Source: Cylindrobasidium torrendii FP15055 ss-10 (lineage: Eukaryota > Basidiomycota > Agaricomycetes > Agaricales > Physalacriaceae). From it: 64,000 nucleotides of DNA. This document shows positions 1 to 10,640 of this stretch, piece by piece. The notes under the pieces are model-generated. The model saw only the letters and a program-made list of their open reading frames with translations. It was not told the origin of the DNA and did not search any database. The first letter of the stretch is position 1. Each line of letters starts with the position of its first letter. The stretch covers positions 126,725 to 190,724 of the forward strand of contig KN880452.1 of NCBI GenBank assembly GCA_000934385.1, read 5' to 3'. The translations under genes were made by a program, and so were the position numbers.

Positions 1-1200
1 AGGTATTTCTTCCGACGAGATGCAAGCACATCCGACTTGCGCGCAAGGGATTCCGGATTTGTCTCGTGGCTCTGGTTGAATACGGTGCTGGAGGGTGGTG
101 CGACTGTTCGTGGTGCAAATGCGTTGTAAATACTGCTCTTCTGTAGATCTGCAGACAGGTCTTGAATAGCGCCGCGGACAGGATGAGGAACAAAGAGTGG
201 TATCGGCGGACTGTCGCCATACAGAGAACCAGACGAAATTTTGTCCATGAATGTTTGCCATAGAGATGGGTCGGCCTTGACAAGGTAGCGAACAGCATCC
301 AACTTGCAGCGTATTGGTGCCCATTTCTTTGCGACATGCATACCGTGGCCAACTTTATGACCGGCGATTGCCATGGTCCCAATCCACGAATTTGATGGCC
401 CATTGTAAATCACTGACTCTTCTGGGGCTCCAAACTTGAATTGACGACAGTAGAAGGTGAGGAAAGCGTCCGCCTGGTCGATGCTAATAATGGTGCCGTC
501 ATCTAGCCTGGTCTTGCTTGCGCCGAGAACTGGTGCATAAAGCTATTTCCAACCAAGTTAGCATTGCTGGGGAAGACCGTCGATGTCAATAGACGCACCT
601 CGCCGGAAGCATGGGTTTGGTAAATGATAGAAAGTGCTGCTAGTCGTTCTCCCTGCTTCTTGGAGCCCGAGTCGCCAACGCCAACAATATCAGCCGTGGG
701 AGTATGTACAGTCAAAGTACATCTTTTCCCAGGGTCAGAATGTTATCGACGAGAACAAATGTATGGACGCACCGAAGGGTCTTGCCATAGTTTTTGATTT
801 GCTTCAATACAACGTACTCGTGTAGCTGCGCCCATTTTTCGAGTTCCGCTTGAGGCGCAGTAAGATAGTTCGACGCTGGCTCTGTTTCCGACACATATTG
901 TTGACGAATCCAGGTCTCGTCGTGTCGTGGGCCAGGTGGAGGTTGCTGGTTTGAGTCCCGTTCGCGCACTCTCTCCTTGCTCTTTCCTTTCCCTTTTCCA
1001 TTGCCCGAAAGGAATGTCGGAGACACGGATTCCACGCGTTTGCCGCGGTTGCGAGTTCCCTTCGGTGTGAACCTTGAGTTCGACGCGTCCACTGAGATTG
1101 TCGGTGCGAGCCTAAGTGGTGCAGTTGTACTCAAAGCCGCTATTTGGGTCCGGGGCCTCAGCAGGCGACAGACCAGCGTCGCCGACGTTGGTAGGCGCAT
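1..1200 (-). CDS. Probable DExH-box RNA helicase, N-terminal part (runs off the window)
   Basis: Only the 5' part of the gene is present. The start at 1200 (MRLPTSATLV) opens a basic, Arg/Ser/Thr-rich stretch that looks like a mitochondrial presequence. Two double-stranded-RNA-binding-like modules follow. The first is split by an intron (772-723, donor GTGCGT) and reads WAQLHEYVVLKQ, then CTLTV, then GDSGSKKQGERLAALSIIYQ; a second intron spans 598 to about 546. The second module contains GPSNSWIGTMAIAG and KKWAPIRCKLDAVRYL. A charged LARKSDVLASRRKKY segment then leads out of the window. Tandem dsRBD-like modules before a charged linker are known from fungal DExH helicases related to DHX9/DHX29. 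The helicase core itself is outside the window, so that part of the call is inference; another dsRBD protein is possible. Confidence 0.5.
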
Positions 1201-1426
1201 GAGGGACAGAAGGAAAACTGGCCGGAGGATACCGAAGTGACCGTCGGAAACAAAGTCACCAATTGTCCTCCGTTCGATCGTCGTCACTTTTTCGGTACGT
1301 ATAGTCCTGTTATATAGCCCACCTCTCATGTCAAATCCAGTTCGTGTGCCATTTGTGAGCGCAATCCTCAAAGTCTGTCCTCAACACAGATCCTGCCGTA
1401 GTCTTATGCAAACAAATATCTATTGT

Positions 1427-2873
1427 TCAGGCTTTCCATGTATGCAAAACATGGTCGTAAAAAGAACAGCTAACAACACTCGTTTTCCCTTCCCGCCCTG
1501 AATAACTCCAGTCTGCACCGTACGCCATAGACTCGTGCTTGTCGAAGCGGCTAGTTGTCTGACCCTCCTTCCACGAATTTGTGAAGTTCACAACCTTGCA
1601 GCCATCGTGCATACACGCTACGAGCAGGTCGTCTTTACGCGCTGCAGATGGGTGCCACTTCACTCTCCATGCCCCACCGCCGACATCGACACCGCAGAGC
1701 GCGCGAGAGGGCATACGGACGTCGAATAGCTGCACGATGTTATTATAGCTATGCAAGTGTCAGTTTCCTACGGTAGGTTAAGTGGGAATTCGGCAGACCC
1801 TCCAACAGCAATGAGATGCTCAACATGTGGGTGACTTTGGATGGTCGTCACTCCTGCCTCGAATCTAGTCAATATGATGAGAACTAACCTACATGCCACT
1901 CAATGATTGTATCTACCTTTTGTTCACAAATGCAGGCTGGCTCAAGTCTGTCCTGATATCCCAGCCTTTCAGCTGAAGGTCGTCGCCACCTATTCACTGT
2001 TAGTGATGTGTTCGTTCGACGTATCCAGAGATGATGGAGACACTACGAGTGATAAACAGAAACTACAAACCGGAGAAAAGGATGTTTGTATCCCAGTAGT
2101 TCCAGGCGGCGATCCAAGGCTCGAAGTCGTGACCGTGCCATATTCTGTCGACGCCAAGTTCCCCTGTCATAGACTCCCGCAGAACTGCGAGCGAACCATT
2201 GGAGAGCGAAACAGCCAAGGATCCCAAACCACTAAATGAGGCATGACATTTTTACTTGAAGTGAATTGGATCAACGCACCTTCCGCCCGTTCTACGGTTC
2301 GACCAGTCAATTGACAGACATAGGTTTGCCGTCGACGAGGTTACAGCCAAAGATTGCGTCTGTTTCATGACTTTCTATGCCACTCCTCGTTAGCTATCAC
2401 GTCGCGGACAGAGAGGCGGCAAAGACAACATCGCTCCAGCATATGCAGGAAAGCTCACTTCATCAGTGTCCCACTCCAGCAATGCAACATTGCTCTCCGA
2501 ATCTGCTACCGCCAAAGTGGCAACATCTCTGTGACACCTTTGGCCTTAAGAACCAATCTCCAGTAGTGTGTTAAGGAGGATGCACACCACTTCAAATCCA
2601 GCACAGCCGCAAACTTGAAGCTTGGGCCGATTTTTGCACTACGTACATAAGTCAGTAGTAGATGCATCAAAGCTTTAGGCTGGTCCACAAGACTCACAAG
2701 TCCGTTTCATCTTCATTCATCTTGAATAACATGCACTGTCCCCGTCGTTGCTGGTGTCCGTTGACTTTCTCTTCATCCTCTTCGAGTTTATACGTTCCAA
2801 CGGCGAACACATCCGTAAAACCTTCGTTCGGGCAAAACTCTGCAGAGTCTGCAGGCCAAACAGTGTCGAACAT
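1427..2873 (-). CDS. DPH7: Diphthine methyltransferase, WD40 protein (DPH7/Rrt2)
   Basis: A WD40-propeller enzyme of the diphthamide pathway, which removes the methyl ester from methylated diphthine on elongation factor 2 in the cytosol. The start at 2873 gives [15 protein letters not shown], which matches the family N-terminus; the reading frame upstream of it has no ATG. Other family hallmarks are [30 protein letters not shown], the signature SGGDD followed by [24 protein letters not shown] and the C-terminal [11 protein letters not shown]. At least four introns interrupt the gene; one is best placed with donor GTGCAT after AVLDLKW. The stop lies 226 bp before the start of the next minus-strand gene. 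Confidence 0.9.
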
Positions 2874-3119
2874 GGTGTTGTTCACAAAGGGATACTGATC
2901 GACCGATCGCGACTGGATATCACGAAGTTCGCGTGCCACTCAAGAGAGCTTGTTTGCAATTACCACACTTGGAAAGGCCCTTGTTATCGGTACATAGAAC
3001 GGTATAAAACGAGTATGTGGGTAGATCCTGTTACAAAAGAGAAGCGTGCTAGGGATATAGACTAAGATTAGAGTCCCAAAAATGAAATGATAGGCAAGGA
3101 GAGATATAATTGTGCACCA

Positions 3120-4469
3120 TTAGAGGTCTTTCGTATAGCTCCAGAAGTCGTGTATAAGGGACGGTGACTGCGCGATCTTCTCGTTGGATTTGAGAGCGTC
3201 AAGAAGCTCTGCGTGTTTGAGCATAACCACGAACTGTGCCCGCGAGTCCGGATAGATGAATCCATGCAGGATGTCATCGCCCTGTGGAATCAACATGTCA
3301 ATGAACAAGACGGCCAATATCACTGGATCAACGTACATGTTGCTTGAGCAAAGACTCGATGCGGTCTCGCGGAGGGGCCATCGTATGACGACGGAGAGAC
3401 CTAGATCCCGGGGATGACAACAGTGATGACGACGGGCTGTTCGGCATGGCAGGTGAGCCATTTAGTGTTACCGCAGGCTCCACTGGCGAATTCCGAGCCG
3501 ACCTCTCTACGCCCAGCCAGGTCCTCCATAGCTCGAGTTTGCGCCCATCCCTGCCCGCGTGCTTCATAACAGCACTGTATGCGCGCCACCCATCGTCCCC
3601 AAACCATACTTCGTTCAATACACGCTCGAGTTGTTCTTCCTGAAGGTCGGCTGTCGACACCGGGCGCGATGCATTCGGGGTTGGATTCTGCTCGAGCTCG
3701 TCAAGCAACGCATCCAGCAGTTCGCTGTTCAGCGTCTCAGTATCGGTGTCGTCCTTTTCCCGGTAGATCTTGCTCGGGCGCATCATGAGACGGATCCATC
3801 GGCGTCTGCGGACAAATCCTCCAGCGCTTAGATTGCCAACTTGAGCACGCCAATGGTGCCGACGGAAGAACCAGTTGTACTCGAATCCATCGTGCTGAAC
3901 ATGCCCCCCGTCATTCTGCATGTCAATCATCCACACATTCGAAACCCAACGCCAGTTTCCATCCGGCAGAGGATAGTCCTTTGGTGTATAGTTAGGTTGT
4001 TTGGAGCGTTTGCCAGAGGTGGAGGGTATGGTATATGCGTATGGATCAAGCCCAGGAAGTAGGGAGAGGTGGGAATAATATGCGGTAGAAAACAGAGTGA
4101 GGCTACGAAGGGTGTGAGTGGGAGACTAGCGAGAGAAGAGAAGACGCACCCCCGCTGATTCTCATACAATACAGCCCATCGGAACTGATCTTGGTGAAAC
4201 TCAGAGAGGCCACTTGTCCCACGTCGTGCTAGACGGATAGAAAGTTCGGATAGGCGCTGTTCACGACTCGCTGGGCCTACTCCTTCTTCAGCGGGTGCTG
4301 GCGGAGGCGGACGCGGGGTCTTCAGCAGCTTCTTGGAGCTCGACGCTGAGAACGCGCTGCGAATGCTTTGCATAGAGACAGCGAAGCGCGACTGCTTGGC
4401 AAAACGCGCTCTAGCAGCATCTGCAGCGCTGTACTCGTCAGAGACGAGGAGCTCGGGAGCCTGGGTCAT
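3120..4469 (-). CDS. DysF (peroxin/ferlin) domain protein, Spo73/Pex30-like
   Basis: The start at 4469 reads MTQAPELLVSDEYS, followed by a basic Ser-rich region, a Pro-rich linker (TPRPPPPAPA) and then a complete DysF domain. DysF-N is at FRWAVLYENQRG and, after an intron, LTLFSTAYYSHLSLLPGLDP. DysF-C is at YPLPDGNWRWVSNVWMIDM, DGFEYNWFFRRHHWRAQVG and GGFVRRRRWIRLMMRP. A Ser/Pro linker (RPVSTADLQEEQLERVL) and a second conserved region (GDDILHGFIYPDSRAQFVV) close the protein. No transmembrane segment is obvious, unlike Pex28-32, so a soluble or peripheral Spo73- or TECPR1-like protein is more likely. DysF proteins act at peroxisomes, the ER or the prospore membrane; which applies here cannot be told. 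It is divergent from HSCB with 147 bp between start codons. Confidence 0.75.
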
Positions 4470-4616
4470 GAAGCGAGTGGTCGAAGGATGGGCATACAGG
4501 AGGGGGAGCAATGTTAAGAAGAGAATGGGCACGTGGATTGAGCCTATGACATCAGCATCCGCCTTTAATCTTGCCTTCAATTCCGGTCCCTGGACCCCGT
4601 CACTAGTACTACGATC

Positions 4617-5396
4617 ATGTTCACAGCGCGCGCCCCCAGCCGACTCCTGCGTCCGGTCATAGGCAGTGTGCACAGGACTATTTCTACTTTTACACTGCCG
4701 ACAAGCTGCCCATCCTGCAAAGCCGCGCTCGCCTCCTCCGTCCCAGCTTGCCTAAAATGCGGTACTATTAGCACCGTGCCGGTCGACGTGAACAACTATT
4801 CTCTGCTCGGCATACCTTACGAACCCCACAAATTCGCCTTGGATGAGGCGGATCTACAGAAACGGTTTCGCCGTGCACAGGCTGCATGTCATCCGGACGT
4901 TTGGACAGCAAAGGGAGAGGTCCGTTTTACATTAGTGCTGCGATGGCTCACACCGTCTGACCCCACTCCAAGGGCAAGAAAGATGTTGCTCAAGACCTTT
5001 CATCCCGCGTCAACGATGCATACAAGAGACTTCGTGATCCATTAAGCAGACTAAATTATTTGCTCGAACTCAACGGCGTAGCTCTCGAGGCAACCGACAA
5101 GCTGGAGGACGAGGCATTTCTCATGAAAATTCTCTCTCTACGAGATGACATAGATGAGGCCACGGAACGAGAAGACGTCGAAGCTACCCTTGGTGAGACT
5201 CAAGGTCCGTATGCAGCCCTGCCTCTATCTTGCTGTGGTGACGAGTTGCCCAGAAAACATTGAAAACGCATTGGAAGAGGTGACCAAACATGTCTCTGAA
5301 GGCAACTGGGCAGCTGCGAAGTCTGCTAGCGTGCGTCTGAAGTATCTTGAGGGTGTGCGAGCAGCTGGGAAAGAGTGGATCCAGGAAAACGAGTAG
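4617..5396 (+). CDS. JAC1: Mitochondrial Fe-S cluster co-chaperone HSCB/Jac1
   Basis: Three exons (4617-4919, 4973-5204, 5254-5396) give a 225-residue protein. The N-terminus (MFTARAPSRLLRPVIG) looks like a mitochondrial presequence. A tetracysteine motif follows (CPSC, then CLKCG), as in human HSCB. The J domain starts at NYSLLGIPYEPHKFALDEAD and holds the HPD tripeptide in AACHPDVW, which stimulates the Hsp70 ATPase. The C-terminal HscB domain (ALEEVTKHVSEGNWAAAKS) is the part that binds the ISCU scaffold. Both introns begin with GTCCGT and were placed so that the frame joins to GKKDVAQDLSSRVNDAYKRL and ENIENALEE. The protein should help transfer new Fe-S clusters from the scaffold in the mitochondrial matrix. 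Confidence 0.92.
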
Positions 5397-5629
5397 ATGA
5401 ACAGTGTCCGCCCGTGATATTACAGTTGTTGATTTTATCGAGCCAAATGCGTGGATTTGTCGATGGGCATATGCATGTTGGGGAGAGGAATACATCATAG
5501 CATACATATGTGAAGAAAGGCCGGTAATAAACAACGATATCGTCTCGCGTTCCCAGTAACCCCGCGTCGCAAGCGAACCAGCCAGCGAGAGAGGATGGGA
5601 GGATCGTGTGCCAACGATGGGCGAGCCGT

Positions 5630-6217
5630 TTACTTGCCCTTCTTGGGAGGCTCCGCCGCTTTCTTCTTGGAGGTGCCACGGAGCTAGACACAATCACCGT
5701 GAGTATCCACAGAGAGACGGCCGTCAGTTAGCCACACACCTTCTTGGCCCTGTTTTTCCTCTCCTTTCTCAGCTTGCGCGATGCCTTGTCGACCTTGGTC
5801 TCGAGGCCGGACTATCACACACGCAGTCAACATCGTGCGCACAAAAAAAAGTCACACCATAGCGCACCCGGATAAGTCTGTACTTCGGCTCAAACTTCTT
5901 CTGGGAAGCTTCATCATCGTAGATCAGAGCAAATCCAGTGCTGCGTCCACCACCGAAATGTGTCCTGAAGCCAAAGGTGACCACGCGCTTCTTGTCGGCC
6001 TTGTAGAGAGCGCCCAGGCGCTCGGAAAGCTCCTCCTTGGAAACGTTGGGGCGAGAAGGATGGAGGACGTCAAGGACGAATTGACGGCGAGCCAAAAGGC
6101 GGTTGGTGATGAACTTGCGCGTGCGCAGCGTTACTGGCGCAGAGTTATCGGCCTAAGACGAAATTTGTCCAATTCAACTTTTATTTCTCCCTAACGAACA
6201 CACGATATGCGCACCAT
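5630..6217 (-). CDS. RPS24: 40S ribosomal protein eS24
   Basis: Four exons: 6217-6215 (the ATG alone), 6152-5868, 5811-5740 and 5683-5630. Together they encode 137 residues. Family hallmarks are [57 protein letters not shown] and the basic tail ending [12 protein letters not shown]. The start is fixed by an ATG followed at once by GTGCGC and by an acceptor TTAG just before the conserved N-terminus. The exon lengths (3, 285, 72 and 54 nt) are all multiples of three, so every intron is phase 0. The upstream region to 6745 separates it from a divergent membrane-protein gene and carries two motifs also found before eL15. Confidence 0.95.
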
Positions 6218-6257
6218 TTTTGCGATGGAGGTCCGAGACTAATGAAATCCGGTCAGA

Positions 6258-6269
6258 ACAACGGGCAGC
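6258..6269 (-). promoter_or_regulatory. 12-mer GCTGCCCGTTGT near RPS24 start
   Basis: On the coding strand this 12-mer ends 40 bp before the ATG. The identical 12-mer occurs at 21922-21933 on the coding strand of eL15, 33 bp before its ATG. It may mark the transcription start region of ribosomal protein genes. Confidence 0.35.
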
Positions 6270-6345
6270 AGGGCGGTCGGGCAGCGGCGCACCTAGTCTT
6301 GAAATCGATTTCTGGTCGCCTGACAAATCGTGTCCTAACTTGCAA

Positions 6346-6357
6346 AACTGTACAGTT
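6346..6357. promoter_or_regulatory. Palindrome AACTGTACAGTT upstream of RPS24
   Basis: A perfect 12-bp palindrome that lies 128 bp before the eS24 start codon. Its 10-bp core ACTGTACAGT recurs at 21833-21842, 124 bp before the eL15 start. The shared position suggests a ribosomal-protein gene promoter element; function is inferred. Confidence 0.4.
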
Positions 6358-6745
6358 GCAGTCTGAACATAGCTGCCGACGGCAACTGCCGCTGCCGAAA
6401 TCACGTGGTCCCTTTTCTCTCTATTTCCTGAATCCTCGCGTTCTGCTTGTCGAAATAATCTCTCATCCGACAACAGAAACGTGTAAATTGGGAATCAAAG
6501 AAATTTTAGACTCTGAAAAGCTCGTTCATGCTCAGCGACTGGCAGTCGCGGAACATGAACGTGACTGCTATGAGATCACGTAATGCTCATCCAGAATCCG
6601 ACCATCACCAGCAACGCGCTGTAGCTCTCCGCTTCCATAATATTATTTGGTGCATGCCTGACTGAGGGGCCTTGTCCCACCTTCGCCTTCAGTCCGCCAT
6701 CTTCGTGCTGCGCCGATTGCTATTAAGCCTTACCTTCCTTCCCTC

Positions 6746-7494
6746 ATGTCGCCCAACACCGCCAACAACTTTGCTTCCTTTGCAGCCTATGTCCGTAGAA
6801 AGCAAAGTAATTGTACATGCAGATCTACTCACCCAGTGAACATAGGCTCCACCCCCGGACGAAAGCGCGCGCATATCTCGCACATATCCAGCGCAAGGAG
6901 AGACCTCCTACCAGTCTGGTGGCGTCCCCACATTCGGCACTGCGCAGGCAGGCAGTGGCGCAATATCATCCGATGCTGCTGAGAGTCAACATGATGCATA
7001 CCTGACGCGGCTGCCAGTACGTCTGGATGTGTTGGCTGCGTTTGCTTATGTGCTGGGACCAGTATCCGGTGCGTAGTATACCCAGCGTCTAAAGTCCTCG
7101 CCTCAATTGTGCCCGTAGCCTTCATCGTCCTGCTCCTTGAGACTACGAATGACTACGTACGGTTCAATGGTGCGTACCAATACATGTTTGCTAGTCTGCT
7201 CTTTTGACGCCCCCTTCAGCTTATCAATCCGCCCTATTGACCGGGCCTCTGCTCGTCGTTCGAATACTCATGTCGCTCATTGGATTCTGGCAATGGCTAC
7301 GCACCTTGTACACCTGGGTCATCGTCTTTCTCCAACTCTTCATGGCGTACGCTCTCTCCTCTACAAGTTTTTTTGTGTCATTAAGACCCTGCTGTAGATT
7401 CAAGGCATTCACTGGCGCAGCTGGGAGCTCTTTATCAAGATATTATCTCCCATACCTTGGACAATTAGCAGAAGATTGGGTTGCGGACGAATAA
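6746..7494 (+). CDS. Multi-pass membrane protein, Tic20-like/UPF0132 (DUF4870) family
   Basis: A five-exon gene. Exon 1 is 6746-6790 (MSPNTANNFASFAAY). An intron with donor GTCCGT ends at 6845. Exon 2 continues with a polar Gln/Gly/Ser-rich region and then LTRLPVRLDVLAAFAYVLGPV. Later exons give VLASIVPVAFIVLLLETTND, YVRFNAYQSALLTGPLLVV, LIGFWQWLRTLYTWVIVF and a tail ending LPYLGQLAEDWVADE. The YVRFNAYQS motif between membrane segments is typical of the Tic20-like/UPF0132 family of small four-helix membrane proteins. The family's role in fungi is unknown; plastid import does not apply here. It converges on the next gene with 109 bp between stop codons. Confidence 0.75.
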
Positions 7495-7603
7495 TATGTG
7501 TGAACAGACATGGTTTCATCTACAAGGCTTAGGCTACAGTGTGGTTAGGTATTGATACAGTTAGGTGTGTTCAGAACTAAGCGTCCAGCGCCATCTATCT
7601 ACT

Positions 7604-8450
7604 CTACAAGCCAAGGCCGAGTCCACCGAGCAATCCGCCGCTGCCGAGGTTCAAAAGGTCGCCGAGGCAGAGCCCAGCAATGTTGAGTGCGCCAGGCCCA
7701 CAGACATAACGACCGTATCCGAGGATGCAGCCGCCGAGAAGACCATTGATGTCGTTAAGCAGAGCGTCTGTGAGATTCTCTGCAAAGTCAAGAACATCGT
7801 CGAGAATGCACTTGACTTGGTAGACGACTGGAAAATATGTCAGTAGCAGCCAAAAGCGAGCGGGTGTAGGCATACTAGGTCCAAGGATGGGGCCAAGGAT
7901 GGGGAGTTTGTCGGTCAGAACGCTGATAGATTTGAGGACCATCTTGTTGGCGTTGACGACGTCCTTAAGCGCAGTCTCGAGTGGGATATCCTTGTCATAG
8001 TTGGCGAGACCTTTGTCCTTAGCAAGAGGCTTGAGAGCGAGGTGGGTTTCCTCGAGGAGAGCTTGGAAATCGCCCAGTAAGCCAGCGGCCTGGTGTTGGT
8101 ACGCTTCGTTGTCGCCTTGAGGGTCCTGCTGACTGAAGTCGCCTGAGAAGGGTATTAGACAACAGCGAGACCGAGAAAGGCGGCCGCGACATACGGAAAC
8201 GGGTCGAGCTGAGCGTTAATTGCGACAAAAGACCGCTGAGAGGATCGCGCGGTTCGAGGGCGATAACCTCGTCGTACGGGCTGCGAGCGAGACGAGTGTG
8301 GGAGGCATTGGTGTCGCCTGACATGGATGACTGCGAACGACCAACGGCGAGAGCGAGCGGCATCGGGTATGGCGAGGCAGAGACAGTGTTGGACAAGAGC
8401 GAGATGGCACCGAGCGCAATGTAAACAGAAGAAAGTGGTGTGCAGAACAT
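7604..8450 (-). CDS. Secreted Leu/Gly-rich protein of unknown function
   Basis: The start at 8450 gives a signal peptide (MFCTPLSSVYIALGAISLLS, then NTVSA). Two introns follow: donor GTATGT after LTLSSTRF, joining to DFSQQDPQGDNEAYQHQAAG; and donor GTATGC after LPILGPILGP, joining to VYQVKCILDDVLDFAENL. The mature protein has a middle helical region (LLGDFQALLEETHLALKPLA) and a C-terminal hydrophobic part with a few cysteines (LLGGCILGYGRYVCGPG, then a Gly/Leu repeat GLLGGLGLGL). I do not recognise a family. The spacing of cysteines does not fit hydrophobins. A surface, cell-wall or secreted effector-like role is only a guess. Confidence 0.65.
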
Positions 8451-8855
8451 ACTGAGAAGAGACTGGCGGGTATGGAAAAAATGGGGAACGCTGACTGGGC
8501 CGGAAATGGAGAGATGGTGGAGACAGAGAAGGGACGCACTGTGTGATCGCCCGCCTGTCAAGTCGGTTTTAAAGAATGCATTTGTTTGGTGTTGTTAAGC
8601 CCAAGGTTCTATTTAAGAGCGCGCTGTTAGGCGAGGTTTTGCTGTGTCATTTCAATCACTACACCGTCACGTTTGAAAGGCTCAAGACACCTAATGTGAT
8701 AACATTCCCAAATGTACACAACATTGAATCTCTACAACCCAATAAACTAGCTGGCCCATGTAAGAAGAGCTATGTAAAATGTCCGGCGTGGAAGTAGACA
8801 AGTAAAAATGCCATATAAGCGGGCACACTTCAGCCGTAAAAAAAAGTCCAAAGTC
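8451..8855. other. Intergenic, promoter side of the secreted-protein gene
   Basis: Holds the 5' flank of the gene starting at 8450 and the 3' flank of the PriA-like gene. I see no further gene or clear motif. Confidence 0.5.
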
Positions 8856-9945
8856 TTAGAGATCAAAGATGCGGGCACATGAGCCGTCGAGAGACTTCAT
8901 GTATCCCGCCTCGCAAGTGTAAACCACACACTTCTGCTCCTCGCATGCAACGTTGAACGCACCCTCGATGGCCGTGCAGTCCTGACCCTCGCCGAGCGTT
9001 GGGCAGCCGCCGCATGCCTCAAGGTCGCTGGCCGTGTCGACGCACTGGAAGTCCGCCAGCGACGACGCATTCGAAATAGGGCACGCGCTGAGTCCAGTAG
9101 GGCAAAGTGGCGCATCGCGCGACTTCTGAGCGCGCTTGTGGTGGCCGTAGTTGTTGTTTCCGCCGTGGTTGCCGTAGTATCCACCGTAGTATCCACCGGA
9201 AGGCTGAGAAGGGGGAGTGGATGGAGGCGTCGAGGGAGGCGTGCAGAAGTGAAGGTTGCCCAGCCACTCCCAGCCGTTAGGGCACTGAGGCTTCGGCGGG
9301 TTCGGGTGGTAAGGAACACAGCAGGTCTTGTCAGTCGACCAGTAGTGCGAGTCCTTGGGGCAGTCATGGTCCCTAGGAGGCGTAGGCGTCTTCGGGGGTC
9401 CTCCGTGAGGCAGGCAGCAGCTCTTCTCACCCCACCTAAAAGAATTCAGGTCAGCAGTGCCTCGCATCACTGAAAACGAAGCAACATACCAAAACTGGCC
9501 GGATCCACAGTTACCACTGTTGTTACCGCCGCTGGGAGGAGGGGTGTCGTTGCGCTTGGTGGGCTCGCAAATGTCGAGGTCATCATTCCACTTCCAAGCG
9601 CTGGGGCACGACGGCGTCGTCGGTACGTTCGGGGTTGTGGGAACACAGCAGCTCTTAGATCCAAACCAGTAATGGCTGTCCGGGCATTTGGTGTCTTTGG
9701 GAGGTGCCGGCTTTGACGGAACACCACCGCTGGGAAGGCAGCAACTCTTCTTTCCCCACCTATACAGGTGTTGATGAGTACTCATTTCGACGCTAAGTAA
9801 GTCTGACTTACCAGAACTCTGACTTGCCACAGCTGCTGCCGCCGTTGTTGTTATAGCCTCCCCAGCCTGGGCCGTAGGTAGCAAGAGTATTGGGAACGAG
9901 CGCCGCAATCAGCACAAGCGCTGCGAACCGCGAAATGAATGTCAT
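8856..9945 (-). CDS. priA: PriA-like secreted cysteine-rich protein with duplicated modules
   Basis: The start at 9945 gives a signal peptide (MTFISRFAALVLIAALVPNT). Two homologous modules follow, each with CG, a Phe-Trp, then WGxKSCCLP, a Pro-rich spacer, CP, SHYW, CCVP and a CP-W-W-C-P end. An intron lies at the same place in both modules, splitting the Trp codon after TG. After a Gly/Tyr/Asn-rich linker comes the PriA-type C-terminal domain (LCPTGLSACPIS, FQCVDTASDLEACGGCP, GQDCTAIEGAFNVAC, CVVYTCEAGY). PriA was described from the shiitake mushroom as a transcript abundant in early fruit-body stages; its biochemical function is unknown. A TATA box lies 90 bp before the ATG. Secreted or cell-wall location is inferred from the signal peptide and the cysteine content. 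Confidence 0.85.
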
Positions 9946-10640
9946 TTTAAGGGAATGTGACACAACAACGGGCGGGGGGAAAAAGGAGGAAAGGGAAGGA
10001 GAGAGTGAAGAGGAGACTGCCTTGCGTGTGCGTCCTTTATACTGGGGGGTGGTTGGTTCCTTGGCACGAGCTTGTCAATAGAATATTCACATCGTAACTT
10101 CCGATCAGAACCGGCACCAGGATTTTCCTGGGCTTGCAAAGACATTCCCTTGTTAGTTGGACATGATGGGAGCAAACAGCAAAGACAATGGGCTTGGACT
10201 GCGCACCGTCCAAGTTAGGAAGAGTATGTAGAGCCTGTCGACTGCGCAGATAAACTCAAAAATAAGCCTTGATTTTGACAATTGCTTCCGATATCTTTGC
10301 AAAGGGGTGGCCGCCGGTGGGAACTCGTTTAAGCCAACCACCACAAGGCTGCGTTGTAGTTCCTGGATCAACGGCGATGCATAACCGTAAAAACCCACTA
10401 CTTAAGATATTACATTTTGACTAGTAAGCTTGAGTAGTAGAGTCTCCTGCGGGTATGCTCCTGTATGCTCTAGGCCTACTAGTAAGTGCGTATCATCAGA
10501 ATCAGAAACCTTTTTCATTTTCGAAATCGAAAGTAAAGAGCCACCAAGTACAACGTCGATGCATTACCACTCATCTACACAGTTATTCCAGCCTACTAGT
10601 ATACGTGATGAGTGCAAAATGTGTATAAAGCCTTCCTTAT
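9946..10640. other. Intergenic, PriA promoter and 3' flank of PP2A-A
   Basis: Besides the TATA box I see no gene. Short open frames here have no recognisable content. Confidence 0.5.
10036..10041 (-). promoter_or_regulatory. TATA box of the PriA-like gene
   Basis: TATAAA on the minus strand (within AGTATAAAGG), 90 bp upstream of the ATG at 9945. Its place supports that ATG as the true start. Confidence 0.5.

Noticed and set aside
945..965. tRNA B-box-like GGTTTGAGTCCC
   Set aside because: Lies inside coding sequence of the helicase gene and lacks a cloverleaf.
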